From positions 1 to 43,964 of the forward strand of contig NZ_JEMA01000783.1 in NCBI RefSeq assembly GCF_001589285.1: DNA of 43,964 nucleotides. Direction: 5' to 3'. The position numbers and the translations under genes are program-made. The notes beneath the pieces were generated by a model that saw nothing but the letters and a program-made list of their open reading frames with translations, was not told the origin of the DNA and made no database searches. This stretch comes from Sorangium cellulosum (lineage in GTDB: Bacteria; Myxococcota_A; Polyangia; Polyangiales; Polyangiaceae). The stretch's first letter is position 1, and the number at the start of each line of letters is the position of its first letter. Of the stretch, positions 15,889 through 29,317 are shown piece by piece.

Positions 15889-16884
15889 TCAGCGCGTGAC
15901 GAGCACCTTGAGGGCGCCTGGCGCCGCCGCGGCCTGCAGCGCGTCCGCGGCGCGCTCGAGCGGGAGCCGGGCCGACACAAGGGAGCGGACGTCGATGCTG
16001 CGGTCCTCGAGGGCGCGCAGCGCGGGCTCGAACAGCCCGCAGCGAGACCCGACGACCGTGATCTCATGGACGACGAGCTCGGCGAGGTGGACGCTGGAGA
16101 GCCCGGCCACCGTGCTCTTCAGCACGAGCGTGCCGCGCGGTCGGGTCGCGCGGACCGCCCTCGCGAACCCCTCGGCCGAGCCCGTGGCCTCGACAACGAG
16201 CTCGGCCGGCTCGCCTGCCCACGCGCCCCGCCGAGGCGCCGCACCGGCGTCGGCCTCGCCCGCGGCCTCGGCGAGAAGGAGCTCGGTCGCGATGCCCCGC
16301 GCGCGCAGCAAGGCGAGCTTCTCCTCGTGCTTGCCGACAGCGAGGACGCGGGCGCCCGCCTGCTGGAGCACCTGCGCGATGAGCAGGCCGAGCTTCCCGT
16401 CGCCGAACACGAGCGCGGACGTGCCCGGCGCCACGCGCACCTGCTCCAGGATCGCGAACGCCGCCGCGAGCGGCTCCGTGAACACCGCCTCCTCGTCGTC
16501 GATGCGGTCGTCGACCGCGTGGAGGTTCGCGACGGGCACCGCGACGCGCTCCGCCAGCGCGCCGTCCGCGCCGACGATGCCCATCACCGTGCGCGCCGGG
16601 CAGTGCCGCCCCAGCCCGCGCGCGCAGGTGCTGCAGCGGCCGCACGCGAAGTTGATCTCTCCCACCACGCGGCGACCCCGCCACGCGGCAGGCCCGTCCA
16701 CGACGTCGCCGACGAACTCGTGCCCGAGCGTGCCATGGAAGCCCATGTACCCCCGGACAATCTCGAGATCCGTGTTGCAGATGCCCGCGCACCGCACCTC
16801 GACCACGGCCATGCCGGCCGTGGTCGAGGGGGGCTCGCGGTCGACGACGCGCGCGACAGTGCCGTCCCAGACCAGCGCGCGCAC
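15889..16884 (-). CDS. Zinc-dependent medium-chain alcohol dehydrogenase
   Basis: A 331-residue medium-chain dehydrogenase/reductase. Catalytic zinc ligands are visible as Cys in CAGICNTD, His-Glu in GTLGHEFVG, and the later Glu in VFTEPLAAAF. The structural-zinc lobe is CGRCSTCARGLGRHC, with four Cys. The Rossmann segment is ALVFGDGKLGLLIAQVLQQAGARVLAVG, atypical in having GDGKLG rather than GxGxxG, so the choice of NAD or NADP is unclear. Such enzymes oxidise alcohols or polyols; the substrate cannot be assigned. The start is GTG 16884, only 9 bp after the gltD stop, so it is probably co-transcribed with gltBD and translated from the same message. That pairing is unusual and has no obvious metabolic reason. 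Confidence 0.85.
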   Translation of the reverse strand: MRALVWDGTVARVVDREPPSTTAGMAVVEVRCAGICNTDLEIVRGYMGFHGTLGHEFVGDVVDGPAAWRGRRVVGEINFACGRCSTCARGLGRHCPARTVMGIVGADGALAERVAVPVANLHAVDDRIDDEEAVFTEPLAAAFAILEQVRVAPGTSALVFGDGKLGLLIAQVLQQAGARVLAVGKHEEKLALLRARGIATELLLAEAAGEADAGAAPRRGAWAGEPAELVVEATGSAEGFARAVRATRPRGTLVLKSTVAGLSSVHLAELVVHEITVVGSRCGLFEPALRALEDRSIDVRSLVSARLPLERAADALQAAAAPGALKVLVTR

Positions 16885-16893
16885 GGACGAGCC

Positions 16894-18325
16894 CTAGCTC
16901 GCCGCCAGCGACAGCCGGCGCTTCGCCGGCTGCATCAGGTACGCGTCGACCGCCTCCGCGGCCTTGCGCGCCTCCGCGATCGCCCAGACGACGAGGCTCT
17001 GGCCGCGCGACATGTCGCCCGCGGCGAAGACGCCCTCCACGCTCGTGCGCCCGCCCGGGGCCTTCACGTTGCCGCGCTGGTCCATCGCCACGCCGAGCTG
17101 CTCGATCAGGCCCTCGCGCTCGGAGCCGACGAAGCCCATCGCGAGCAGGACGAGCTCGCACGGGATCTCGAAGTCGCTCCCCGGGACGGGCACGAACTTC
17201 CCGCCCTCCAGGATCACCCGCGTCGCCTTGAGCGCGCGGACGTGCCCGCGCTCGTCCCCGAGGAACGCCGTCGTCGACACCGACCAGTCCCGCTCGCCGC
17301 CCTCCTCGTGCGAGGACGACGTGCGGAGGATGAGCGGCCACGCCGGCCACGGGTTCGTCAGCGAGCGCTGCTCCGGCGGGCGCGGCAGGAGCTCGAGCTG
17401 CGTGACGTGCGCCGCGCGGTGGCGGTGGCTCGTGCCGAGGCAGTCCGAGCCGGTGTCGCCGCCGCCGATGACGACCACGCGCTTGCCCGTCGCGAGGATC
17501 GCCTCGCTCTCCGGGATCACGTCGCCGGCCACCCGCTTGTTCTGCTGGGTCAGGAAATCCATCGCGAAATGGACGCCCTTCAGCTCCCGGCCCGGCACCG
17601 GCAGGTCGCGCGGCCGGCGCGCCCCGCCGCAGAGCACGATGGCGTCGTACTGCTCGCGCAGCGCGTCGCCGGTGATGTCGACCCCGCAGTGCACGCCCGT
17701 GCGGAAGGTCACCCCCTCGGCCTGCATCTGCTCCATGCGCCTGTCGATGAGGTGCTTCTCCATCTTGAAATCGGGGATGCCATACCGGAGCAGGCCGCCG
17801 ATGCGGTCGTCGCGCTCGAAGAGGGTCACGTCGTGCCCCTTGCGCGCGAGCTGCTGCGCGGCCGCGAGGCCGGCGGGCCCCGATCCGATCACGGCGACCT
17901 TCTTGCCCGTGCGCTGCTTCGCGATGACCGGCACGATCAGGTTCCGCTCGAACGCGCGATCGGCGACGCCGCGCTCGACGTTCTTGATCGTGACAGGCGT
18001 GCCCTCGATGTTCAGCACGCACGCCGCCTCGCACGGCGCCGGGCACACGCGCCCGGTGAACTCGGGGAAGTTGTTCGTCGCGTCGAGCGCCGCGATCGCC
18101 TCGGGGAGGCGCTCGCGGAACATGTGATCGTTCCAGTCGGGGATCAGGTTCCCGAGCGGGCAGCCGTCGTGACAGAACGGGATGCCGCAATCCATGCACC
18201 GCGCTGCCTGATCGCGCAGCTCGGGGTCAGGGATCGGGAGCTCGAACTCCTGCCAGTCGTTCAAACGCTCGGAGACGGGCCGCTTTTTGATGTCGACCCG
18301 CTGGATCTCGAGGAAGCCTCGTACC

Positions 18326-18333
<8 letters not shown>
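16894..18333 (-). CDS. gltD: Glutamate synthase [NADPH] small subunit
   Basis: A 479-residue beta subunit that passes electrons from NADPH through FAD and iron-sulfur clusters to the large subunit for glutamate formation from 2-oxoglutarate and glutamine. The N-terminal cysteine-rich region has [17 protein letters not shown] and CPAPCEAAC for 4Fe-4S clusters. The FAD-binding motif [15 protein letters not shown] lies at about 146-160 and the NADPH motif [13 protein letters not shown] at about 287-299. The [19 protein letters not shown] segment near the C terminus is the conserved FAD-contact region. The start overlaps the gltB stop by 8 bases, so translation is coupled. Length is normal for the family. 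Confidence 0.97.
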
Positions 18334-22930
<4,597 letters not shown>

Positions 22931-23010
22931 GGTGCTGACTTCACACGCGCGTAGCACATGTGGCACAAGGATTGGAGCCCTAGTTAATGCGCCGCGCCAG
23001 CTCCGGCGGA

Positions 23011-23035
23011 ATCGGGCGTAAATCGGGCATAAAAT
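23011..23035 (+). promoter_or_regulatory. 11-bp direct repeat overlapping a -10-like element
   Basis: ATCGGGCGTAA (23011-23021) is followed directly by ATCGGGCATAA (23022-23032), a tandem repeat with one mismatch and an 11-bp period. TAAAAT at 23030-23035, one mismatch from TATAAT, overlaps the second copy; no good -35 is seen. It lies between divergent gltB and the phosphoesterase gene (start 23184). An 11-bp direct repeat resembles sites of OmpR-type regulators, so this may be a regulated promoter for the phosphoesterase/transferase operon. Confidence 0.35.
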
Positions 23036-23183
23036 TGAGCGTGGCTCGGGGGCGCGGTCCCCCGCTCCGGGGCCGGGCGGGGGGAGGGCGGCGGCGCTCG
23101 GCAGTGGACGCGCGACGTCGCCCGTGGTCTGTGGGTGGGGCTGGCCGGCCCGCTGGCTCGGCCGCCGGCGACGAGTCGTTAGG

Positions 23184-24023
23184 ATGAAGCTCTTCGCACT
23201 CAGTGATCTCCACGTCGGCTATGCGGAGAACCGGTGGGCCATCGAGCGCGTCACGCCGCGGCCGAACGACTGGCTCATCCTCGCTGGGGACCTCGGGGAG
23301 ACGGAGCAGCACCTGCTCTACGTGCTCGACACGCTGGGCCCGCGGTTCAAGCAGCTCGTGTGGACGCCGGGCAACCACGAGCTCTATACGATGCCGAGTG
23401 AGCGCGGCGGGCCGCGCGGGCAGGATCGGTACGATCGGCTGGTCGAGCTGTGCCGGAGCCGCGGCGTGATTACGCCGGAGGACCCCTACGTGGTTTGGGA
23501 GGGCGAGGGCGGGCCGCACGTCCTCGCGCCGCTGTTCCTGCTCTATGACTACAGCTTCCGACCGGCCGACGTGCCCGAGCGCGACGCGGTGGCGTGGGCG
23601 GTGGAGAGCGGCATCCTCTGCAGCGACGAGGAGCTGCTCGACCCGGCCCCGTACGAGAGCCGGCCGGCGTGGTGCCGGGCTCGCCTCGCGCAGACGGAGG
23701 CTCGACTCGCCGCGATCGGAGGGCGCCCCACGGTGCTCATCAACCACTTCCCGCTGCGCGAGGAGCTCGTGCGCTTGCCGCGCATCCCGCGCTTCTCGAT
23801 CTGGTGCGGGACGCGGCGCACGCACGATTGGCACACGAGGTTCCGCGCGCGCGTGGTCGTGTCGGGCCACCTCCACATCCCGCGCACCGACTGGATCGAT
23901 GGTGTTCGTTTCGAGGAGGTATCGTTTGGTTATCCGCGCCAGCGCCCCGCCGACCGCACCGCCGACAGGTGCCTGAGGGAGATCCTGCCGGGACCGGCGG
24001 CCGCGGCGCGGCCGGAGGCATAG
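23184..24023 (+). CDS. Metallophosphoesterase, candidate phosphopantetheinyl hydrolase (PptH-like)
   Basis: A 279-residue calcineurin-like phosphoesterase with the five metal-site motifs: SDLHVG (D8, H10), LAGDLG, PGNHE, LINHFPL and SGHLHIP. There is no signal peptide, so it is cytoplasmic. Its stop codon (TAG, 24021-24023) is followed without a gap by the ATG of an Sfp-type phosphopantetheinyl transferase. In Mycobacterium tuberculosis a metallophosphoesterase, PptH, is encoded beside the transferase PptT and removes phosphopantetheine from carrier proteins. The same pairing here suggests an equivalent activity, but the sequence alone cannot exclude another phosphodiester substrate. The ATG at 23184 begins directly at the first beta strand; no strong ribosome site is seen, and the longer open frame upstream has no coding character. 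Confidence 0.8.
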   Translation: MKLFALSDLHVGYAENRWAIERVTPRPNDWLILAGDLGETEQHLLYVLDTLGPRFKQLVWTPGNHELYTMPSERGGPRGQDRYDRLVELCRSRGVITPEDPYVVWEGEGGPHVLAPLFLLYDYSFRPADVPERDAVAWAVESGILCSDEELLDPAPYESRPAWCRARLAQTEARLAAIGGRPTVLINHFPLREELVRLPRIPRFSIWCGTRRTHDWHTRFRARVVVSGHLHIPRTDWIDGVRFEEVSFGYPRQRPADRTADRCLREILPGPAAAARPEA

Positions 24024-24764
24024 ATGCTCGAGATCGGTCCTGGCGCCGCGCACCTCTGGTACGTCTTCTCCGACGCGGTCCGCGACGAGGCCCTGCTCGC
24101 GGCGTACCACCGGCTGATGGCGCCGGACGAGGCGACCCAGCAGGCGCGCTTCCTGTTCGCCGGCAACCGGCACGAGTACCTGCTGACGCGGGCGCTGGTG
24201 CGCACGGTCCTCTCGAAGTACGCGGACGTCGCGCCCGAGGCGTGGACGTTCGTCCGGAACGAATTTGGCCGGCCCGAGATCGCGGGCCCGCCGGGCGTGC
24301 CGCCGCTCCGGTTCAACCTGTCGAACACGCAGGGGCTCATCGCCTGCCTGGTGGCGCTGGACCGCGACGTGGGCGTCGACGTCGAGGACACCGAGCGCGC
24401 GAGCAGCGCGACGGAGATCGCCGACCGGTTCTTCTCGCCCGCCGAGGTGCGCGCGCTGCGCGCGCAGCCGCCGGAGCTGCAGCGGGCGCGCTTCTTCGAG
24501 TACTGGACGCTCAAGGAGTCGTACATCAAGGCGCGCGGGATGGGGCTCGCGATCCCGCTCGACCGCTTCTCGTTCCACCTGGACGACGGGCCGACCATCG
24601 GCATCTCGTTCGATCCGCGGCTCGACGACGACCGCGCGGCCTGGCAGTTCGCGCTCTACCGGCCGTCGGCGCGGCACACGATGGCGGTCGCGCTCCGCCG
24701 GGGGAGCGACCCGCCGCTGTCGATCGAGCTGAGGGAGACGGTGCCGCTGCTCGACAGGGGATGA
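24024..24764 (+). CDS. Sfp-type 4'-phosphopantetheinyl transferase
   Basis: A 246-residue member of the Sfp group, which transfers 4'-phosphopantetheine from coenzyme A to a serine of acyl or peptidyl carrier proteins. The two halves of the pseudo-dimer are visible. The signature motifs are GVDVED (117-122, metal-binding D119 and E121) and FEYWTLKESYIKARGMGL (158-175, with E165 and K169), separated by the usual 40 residues or so. The substrate-binding RFNLSNTQGL (96-105) is the conserved F-N-x-S/S-H-T region with Asn in place of His. Sfp-type enzymes activate polyketide and peptide synthetases, which such large myxobacterial genomes usually carry. Zero bases separate it from the phosphoesterase gene, implying coupled translation. 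Confidence 0.93.
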   Translation: MLEIGPGAAHLWYVFSDAVRDEALLAAYHRLMAPDEATQQARFLFAGNRHEYLLTRALVRTVLSKYADVAPEAWTFVRNEFGRPEIAGPPGVPPLRFNLSNTQGLIACLVALDRDVGVDVEDTERASSATEIADRFFSPAEVRALRAQPPELQRARFFEYWTLKESYIKARGMGLAIPLDRFSFHLDDGPTIGISFDPRLDDDRAAWQFALYRPSARHTMAVALRRGSDPPLSIELRETVPLLDRG

Positions 24765-24775
24765 GCCGCGGCGGT

Positions 24776-24794
24776 CGCCGCCCAGGGGGCGGCG
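24776..24794. terminator. Hairpin between convergent genes
   Basis: CGCCGCCC (24776-24783) pairs with GGGCGGCG (24787-24794) around a 3-nt loop. It sits in the 35-bp gap between the stops of the phosphopantetheinyl transferase and the convergent lipoprotein phosphoesterase, so it can act on both strands. There is no T-tract. Confidence 0.5.
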
Positions 24795-24799
24795 CGCCG

Positions 24800-26416
24800 T
24801 CAGTCCGGCCGCTCGATCGAGAGCTCGACGTTGCGCCACGAGGGGTCGCCGCTGCCGTCGCGGCCGAAGCCGGAGGTTACGTCCACGACGGCGCGACGGC
24901 GCCCCTCGGCGGCGACAGGATCGTCGTCGACGGCGTAGTCGAGGGCGACGCCGCGGATGGCGAGGTGGCCGTTGTCCTCGTCCCAGATCTCGATCACGCG
25001 CACCTGGTGCGGGTAGTCGGCGAGCGCGGAGGTCTCGAGCTCCCAGTAGGCGTGCCCGCCGCTCGGCCTCACCTCGGTGACGCGATGCACGTGCGTGTGG
25101 CCGGCGAGGTGGAGCAGCACGTTGTCGTAGCGGCCCACGAACGCCTGCCATGCGTCGGGGGTGAGCGCGCCGGGCACGGTGGGCGCGCCCGTCCCCGCGA
25201 ACGAGCCGTCGCCGAGCAGGCGCGACGCGTGGTGGGAGGCGAGGATGACCCACCTGCCGTCGCGCTGCGCTCGGTCGAGCGCCGGTTCGATGAACCGATC
25301 GACGTCGTCCTGGACGATCACGCCGCCCGGCCCGCCGGTCTCGGCGGCCGTGTCGAGCACGACGACGCGCAGGGGCGTGTCCTCCACGTCGAACTCGTAG
25401 AACGCCTTGCCGTACGCGCGCGTGTCCGGCCCGATCCCGTGCCCGTCGCCGGACGCCGCGAGCTGATCGAGCAGGGCGGGCCGGCTCAGGAATGCCCGCT
25501 GCGGGTCGGGGATGACCTCGCCGGTGACAACCGGGCCGCCGGGGAGCGACCAGTCGCGCGTCCCGCCGTCCGACGTGCTCCCGATGGGTAGCTCGGCGCG
25601 GGTGTCCACCGGGAAGTTCCCCTGGTGCAGGACGTCGTGGTTGCCGGTCACCCAGCGCCACGGCACGAGCAGCCCCTCGGCGAAGAACGGGTCCTTGGGA
25701 TCGTTGCCCGGGCCCTGCACCGGGTCGTCGTCGGCGCCGGAGTCGCACTCGACGCGCTCGGCGCCGTCGAGGATGGCGGTGAACCACGAGATCTCGTTCG
25801 TCTGCGCGCTGTCGGCGTTGTCGCCGCCGAGCAGGACGAAGTCGATCGGCGTGCTCCGGTGGAGCGCGTTGATCGTGCGGACGGCGGCGTTGAGGATCCG
25901 GCACTCGTGCCCTTCCTGCGGGCGGAACGCCGACGCGAAGGGGCCGGGCCCGTCGAAGATCGCGAGCCGGGCGGGCGACTCGTCGTCGGCGAGCTGGGTG
26001 TCGGCGAGGTGGACGAAGCGCGTGAGGCGCCTCGGCCGCGGGCCCTGCGGCGGCGGCGGGGCGCCGTCGAGCGTGGCCGGCGCGAGCGGCTGCCCCGGCC
26101 CTACCTCGACCTCGCCGTAGCCCGCCGCGAGCAGCGCCTCGATCTCCGCCGGCACAGCGGGGTTCCTCTCCGGCGGATCGAGCACCGCGGAGCGCGGCAC
26201 CAAGGTGCGATCGGTCGTCAGGGGCGGCGCGCCGCGGAGCGCCGGCAGCGGCTCCGGCGCAGGGAGGGGCGCTGGCGCGACGGACTCCTCCGACGCGCAG
26301 GCCGCGATCGCGAGCGCAAGGAAGAAGAGCGCCGCGGGGCGGCCCCGGCGCGCGCGCGGAATCGGCGGCCTGCCGTGCTCTGCCGCGCTGGCGCCCACAG
26401 CTCGTGTCTGGATCAT
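24800..26416 (-). CDS. Secreted metallophosphoesterase lipoprotein
   Basis: A 538-residue calcineurin-like phosphoesterase exported as a lipoprotein. It has a long basic n-region (RARRGR), a hydrophobic core and lipobox LAIAAC (C40). A Pro/Ala-rich spacer (about 40-130) leads to the metal-site motifs VHLADTQLADDE, LLGGDNADS, VTGNHDVL, LASHHASRL and LAGHTHVHR in the right order. It is likely to hydrolyse phosphomono- or diesters outside the inner membrane; the substrate is unknown. AAGGA just before ATG 26416 supports this start over one 21 bases upstream. It is divergent from a beta-propeller lipoprotein (277 bp between starts). It is unrelated in detail to the small cytoplasmic phosphoesterase upstream despite the shared fold. 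Confidence 0.85.
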   Translation of the reverse strand: MIQTRAVGASAAEHGRPPIPRARRGRPAALFFLALAIAACASEESVAPAPLPAPEPLPALRGAPPLTTDRTLVPRSAVLDPPERNPAVPAEIEALLAAGYGEVEVGPGQPLAPATLDGAPPPPQGPRPRRLTRFVHLADTQLADDESPARLAIFDGPGPFASAFRPQEGHECRILNAAVRTINALHRSTPIDFVLLGGDNADSAQTNEISWFTAILDGAERVECDSGADDDPVQGPGNDPKDPFFAEGLLVPWRWVTGNHDVLHQGNFPVDTRAELPIGSTSDGGTRDWSLPGGPVVTGEVIPDPQRAFLSRPALLDQLAASGDGHGIGPDTRAYGKAFYEFDVEDTPLRVVVLDTAAETGGPGGVIVQDDVDRFIEPALDRAQRDGRWVILASHHASRLLGDGSFAGTGAPTVPGALTPDAWQAFVGRYDNVLLHLAGHTHVHRVTEVRPSGGHAYWELETSALADYPHQVRVIEIWDEDNGHLAIRGVALDYAVDDDPVAAEGRRRAVVDVTSGFGRDGSGDPSWRNVELSIERPD

Positions 26417-26693
26417 CGCTTCCTTACATGACAACACGACAGCGCCTGATCAACCCGATCGAGAAATGTTCACCCTGGCGGTAGCGGCGTTGTCGACGGC
26501 GGGCGCCGATGGAGGGCACGAGGGGTGTCCCGAGCGAGCGTGGTGCATCTCACGCCCTGCGGCAGGACGTCGCAGGCGTCACGCGGATGCGTACGAGCGG
26601 GCTGAGCCATGGTAGGGCGATGTCGCGGCCCTCGCGCCGGCTGCTGCTAGGATGCGGCGCGTCCGGGCTCCGGGCGCTCTCCCGAGGTCATCC

Positions 26694-27929
26694 ATGGTCC
26701 TTTCGCGATTCCTGGGCTGCGCGCTCGCGGCGGCGACGCTGGCGAGCTGCGGCGAGCCCGATCCCATCATCGAGACCCGTTATGATGCGTACGAGGGGGA
26801 CGCCTACCCGAACCGGCGCCCCGCGATCGAGATCCCCGAGGGGGGAATGGGCGTGGTGAGCGATAGCCTCTCTGACACGATCTCCCTCGTCTCGCTCGCG
26901 ACGGGAGAGCGGTTCGGCGTTCACCCCGTGGGCCGCGATCCCGTGACGATCGACGGGCCTCATCACGTGGCCGTGGACCCCTCGGGGGACGCCGTCTATG
27001 TCGCGCTTTCGTATCCTGCCCTCGCGGGCACGATCGGCCCCCACGCGACCCACGGCGAGAGCGTGATGTCAGGCTATGTCCAGAAGCTCGCGCTCGACGA
27101 CATGCGCGTCCTCGGGCAGGTGCGCGTCGAGACCAACCCGGGTGATCTCGTGATCTCCGAGGACGGCAGCCGCCTCGTCGTCTCTCATTTCGATCTCAAG
27201 CGCGTGATCGACAACCCCGGCGACATCGAGGCGCAGCGCTCGTCTCTCGCGGTGATCGATCCCCAGCAGGTCCTCCTCTCGGGCTCTGCCGAGCCGGTGC
27301 TCATCCCGGTCTGCAGGGCCGCCCACGGGATCGTCCTCTCGCGCCCGGACGGCGCGCGCGCCTACGTCGCTTGCTATAGCGAGGACGTCCTCGCGATCGT
27401 CGACCTCACCGACCCCACCGCCGAGGTGAAGCGGGTGCCCGTGGGGCCGAGCCCGTCCCGCAGCCCCGATCCGTCCTACGGGCCTTACGCCGCCGCGATG
27501 TCGCCCGATCAGAAGACCATCGCCGTGAGCAACACGAAGAGCAGGGACGTACGCTTCTTCGATGTCGCGTCGGAGACGTTCGACGATTCCCTGACGATGC
27601 CCTTCTTCGGCGCGCCCTACTTCGTCGCGTGGACCGCCGACGGGAGCCGCATCTACGTGCCGACGCAGGTGCCCGACGCGATCACGCTGGTCGGCGTGGA
27701 CCCGGAGAACAGCGAGGCCGTCTCCCGGCAGCTCTCCGGGGAATGCTTCAGGCCGCACCTCGCGGACCTCGACGAGGAGCACGGGCTCTTCGTCGTCTGC
27801 GAGGGGGATCAGACCACCACCCCGGGCCGGGTGCTCCGGCTCGACCCCGCGACGCTGGAGACGCGCAGCGACACCCAGGTGGGCCTCTATCCCGACGCGT
27901 TCGCGCGCGTCGCGGCGGAGGCGCCGTGA
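26694..27929 (+). CDS. Beta-propeller (YVTN/YncE-like) lipoprotein
   Basis: A 411-residue lipoprotein with signal peptide and lipobox LASC (C19). The mature part consists of repeated propeller blades. Their pattern is an Asp/Gly-rich turn followed by hydrophobic strands, for example HHVAVDPSGDAVYVAL, DLVISEDGSRLVVSH, AAAMSPDQKTIAVSN and FVAWTADGSRIYVPT, roughly six or seven blades. Such YVTN-type propellers occur as surface or periplasmic scaffolds and in redox systems. GAGGT precedes ATG 26694. Its stop overlaps the GTG start of a diheme cytochrome c by four bases, so the two are translationally coupled and probably cooperate. Three or four Cys residues in the propeller could form disulfides. 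Confidence 0.8.
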   Translation: MVLSRFLGCALAAATLASCGEPDPIIETRYDAYEGDAYPNRRPAIEIPEGGMGVVSDSLSDTISLVSLATGERFGVHPVGRDPVTIDGPHHVAVDPSGDAVYVALSYPALAGTIGPHATHGESVMSGYVQKLALDDMRVLGQVRVETNPGDLVISEDGSRLVVSHFDLKRVIDNPGDIEAQRSSLAVIDPQQVLLSGSAEPVLIPVCRAAHGIVLSRPDGARAYVACYSEDVLAIVDLTDPTAEVKRVPVGPSPSRSPDPSYGPYAAAMSPDQKTIAVSNTKSRDVRFFDVASETFDDSLTMPFFGAPYFVAWTADGSRIYVPTQVPDAITLVGVDPENSEAVSRQLSGECFRPHLADLDEEHGLFVVCEGDQTTTPGRVLRLDPATLETRSDTQVGLYPDAFARVAAEAP

Positions 27930-28681
27930 GGGCGCCCAAAGGCCTCGCGGCCGCGCTCGCCTGCGCGGCGCTCGCCTGTGGCGTCTGCGGATGCACGGGC
28001 GATCCCGAGACGAAGATCGTCGACGCGACCGCCGTCGAGCACGGCGCGGCGCTCTTCCGCGACCCGTCCGTCGCGGAGACGAGCTTCAATCGTTATTCGT
28101 GCGCTACCTGTCATGAAGCCATCCCCGGCGAGGCGGGGGACGCCATGCTCCCCGGGGCCCCGCTCGCCGGCGCGGTGAATCGCCCGCATTACTGGGGCGG
28201 GCAGGAGGTCGATCTCCTCGCCGCGATCAACCATTGCCTCTATTACTTCATGACGAAGGACCTGCCCTGGACCGCTGACGACGAGGCCGCCCAGGCCATG
28301 TACGCTTACCTGGAGTCGCTGCCCGGCGACGGCGCGGCGGCCGATGCCGTCCGCTTCACGCCTGTGTTCGCGCTGGGCCAGCCCCCGCCCGGGGACCCGA
28401 AGAACGGCGAGCTCATCCACGAGCGCGCCTGCGCCTCGTGCCACGGCCGCGCTCGCTCGGGGGAGGGGAGGCTCGTCGCGCGCGCTCCGGCGCTGCCAGA
28501 TCAGACGCTCGACGAGCACCCGCTCGGCGAGTACACGGAGGCCGATCGGCTGCTGGTCTTCGTCGAGAAGGTCCGGCATGGGGGGTTCCTCGGCTACGGC
28601 GGGCAGATGCCGCCTTTCTCTCTCGAGGTCCTCTCGGACGAGGAGTTCGGCGATCTCCTCTCGTTCTACGAGCTGCCCTGA
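27926..28681 (+). CDS. Diheme c-type cytochrome, probable lipoprotein
   Basis: A 251-residue exported protein with two heme c attachment motifs: CATCH (in NRYSCATCHEA) and CASCH (in RACASCHGRA). GGQMPPFS near the C terminus offers the distal Met for the second heme. The N terminus is a hydrophobic, Cys-rich signal (ALACAALACGVCGC). ALAC or VCGC could be the lipobox, so a lipid anchor is likely but its exact Cys is unclear. The GTG start at 27926 overlaps the stop of the beta-propeller gene (GTGA). Two cytochrome c folds of about 100 residues each are expected. It may transfer electrons at the envelope, with the propeller as partner. Endonuclease III begins 6 bp after its stop. Confidence 0.85.
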   Translation: MRAPKGLAAALACAALACGVCGCTGDPETKIVDATAVEHGAALFRDPSVAETSFNRYSCATCHEAIPGEAGDAMLPGAPLAGAVNRPHYWGGQEVDLLAAINHCLYYFMTKDLPWTADDEAAQAMYAYLESLPGDGAAADAVRFTPVFALGQPPPGDPKNGELIHERACASCHGRARSGEGRLVARAPALPDQTLDEHPLGEYTEADRLLVFVEKVRHGGFLGYGGQMPPFSLEVLSDEEFGDLLSFYELP

Positions 28682-28687
28682 CACGCC

Positions 28688-29317
28688 GTGAAGCGCGCCG
28701 AGAAAGCCGCGAGGATCGGCGAGGTCCTCGATCGATTGTACCCGCAGCCCGCCATTCCGCTCGTCCACGAGGATCCGTATTCGCTCCTCGTCGCGGTGAT
28801 GCTCAGCGCCCAGACGACGGACAAGATGGTCAACGCGGTGACGCCGGCGCTCCTCGCGCGCGCCCGGACGCCCGCGGAGATGGCGGAGGTGCCTGTCGAG
28901 GAGATCGCCCGGCTCATCCGGACGGTCGGGCTCGCGCCCACCAAGGCGAAGAACCTGAAGGCGCTGAGCGAGCGGATCGCGCGCGAGCACGGCGGCGTCG
29001 TCCCCGCCTCGTTCGAGGCCCTGGAGGCGCTGCCGGGGGTCGGCCACAAGACGGCCTCGGTGGTCATGGCGCAGGCGTTCGGCCACCCCGCCTTCCCTGT
29101 CGATACCCACATTCACCGGCTCGCGTTCCGCTGGGGGCTGTCGTCCGGAAAGAACGTGGTCGAGACGGAGCGCGATCTCAAGCGCACGTTCCCTCCGGAG
29201 CAGTGGAACAAGCTCCACCTGCAGCTCATCTATTTCGGCCGCGAGCACTGCCCGGCGCTGCGCCACGACCCGGCGAGTTGCCCCATCTGTAGCTGGGCCG
29301 CTCGCCGGCGGCGCTGA
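28688..29317 (+). CDS. nth: Endonuclease III (DNA glycosylase/AP lyase)
   Basis: A 209-residue HhH-GPD base-excision repair enzyme that removes oxidised pyrimidines and cuts the abasic site. The helix-hairpin-helix LPGVGHKTA (115-123) carries the catalytic Lys (K121), and VDTHIHR (138-144) carries the catalytic Asp (D139). The N-terminal LLVAVMLSAQTTD is typical. The C-terminal iron-sulfur loop is odd: only three cysteines are present (C188, C198, C201; C-x9-C-x2-C), whereas the classical loop is C-x6-C-x2-C-x5-C. The protein ends eight residues after the third Cys. GTG 28688 is the first codon that gives a normal N terminus. It follows the cytochrome gene by 6 bp, though the pairing is probably not functional. 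Confidence 0.92.
   Translation: MKRAEKAARIGEVLDRLYPQPAIPLVHEDPYSLLVAVMLSAQTTDKMVNAVTPALLARARTPAEMAEVPVEEIARLIRTVGLAPTKAKNLKALSERIAREHGGVVPASFEALEALPGVGHKTASVVMAQAFGHPAFPVDTHIHRLAFRWGLSSGKNVVETERDLKRTFPPEQWNKLHLQLIYFGREHCPALRHDPASCPICSWAARRRR

Noticed and set aside
22961-22976. TGGCACAAGGATTGGA resembling a sigma54 -24/-12 promoter upstream of the phosphoesterase gene
   Set aside because: The -12 element lacks the essential GC, and the distance to the gene is over 200 bp. Not strong enough to list as a feature.
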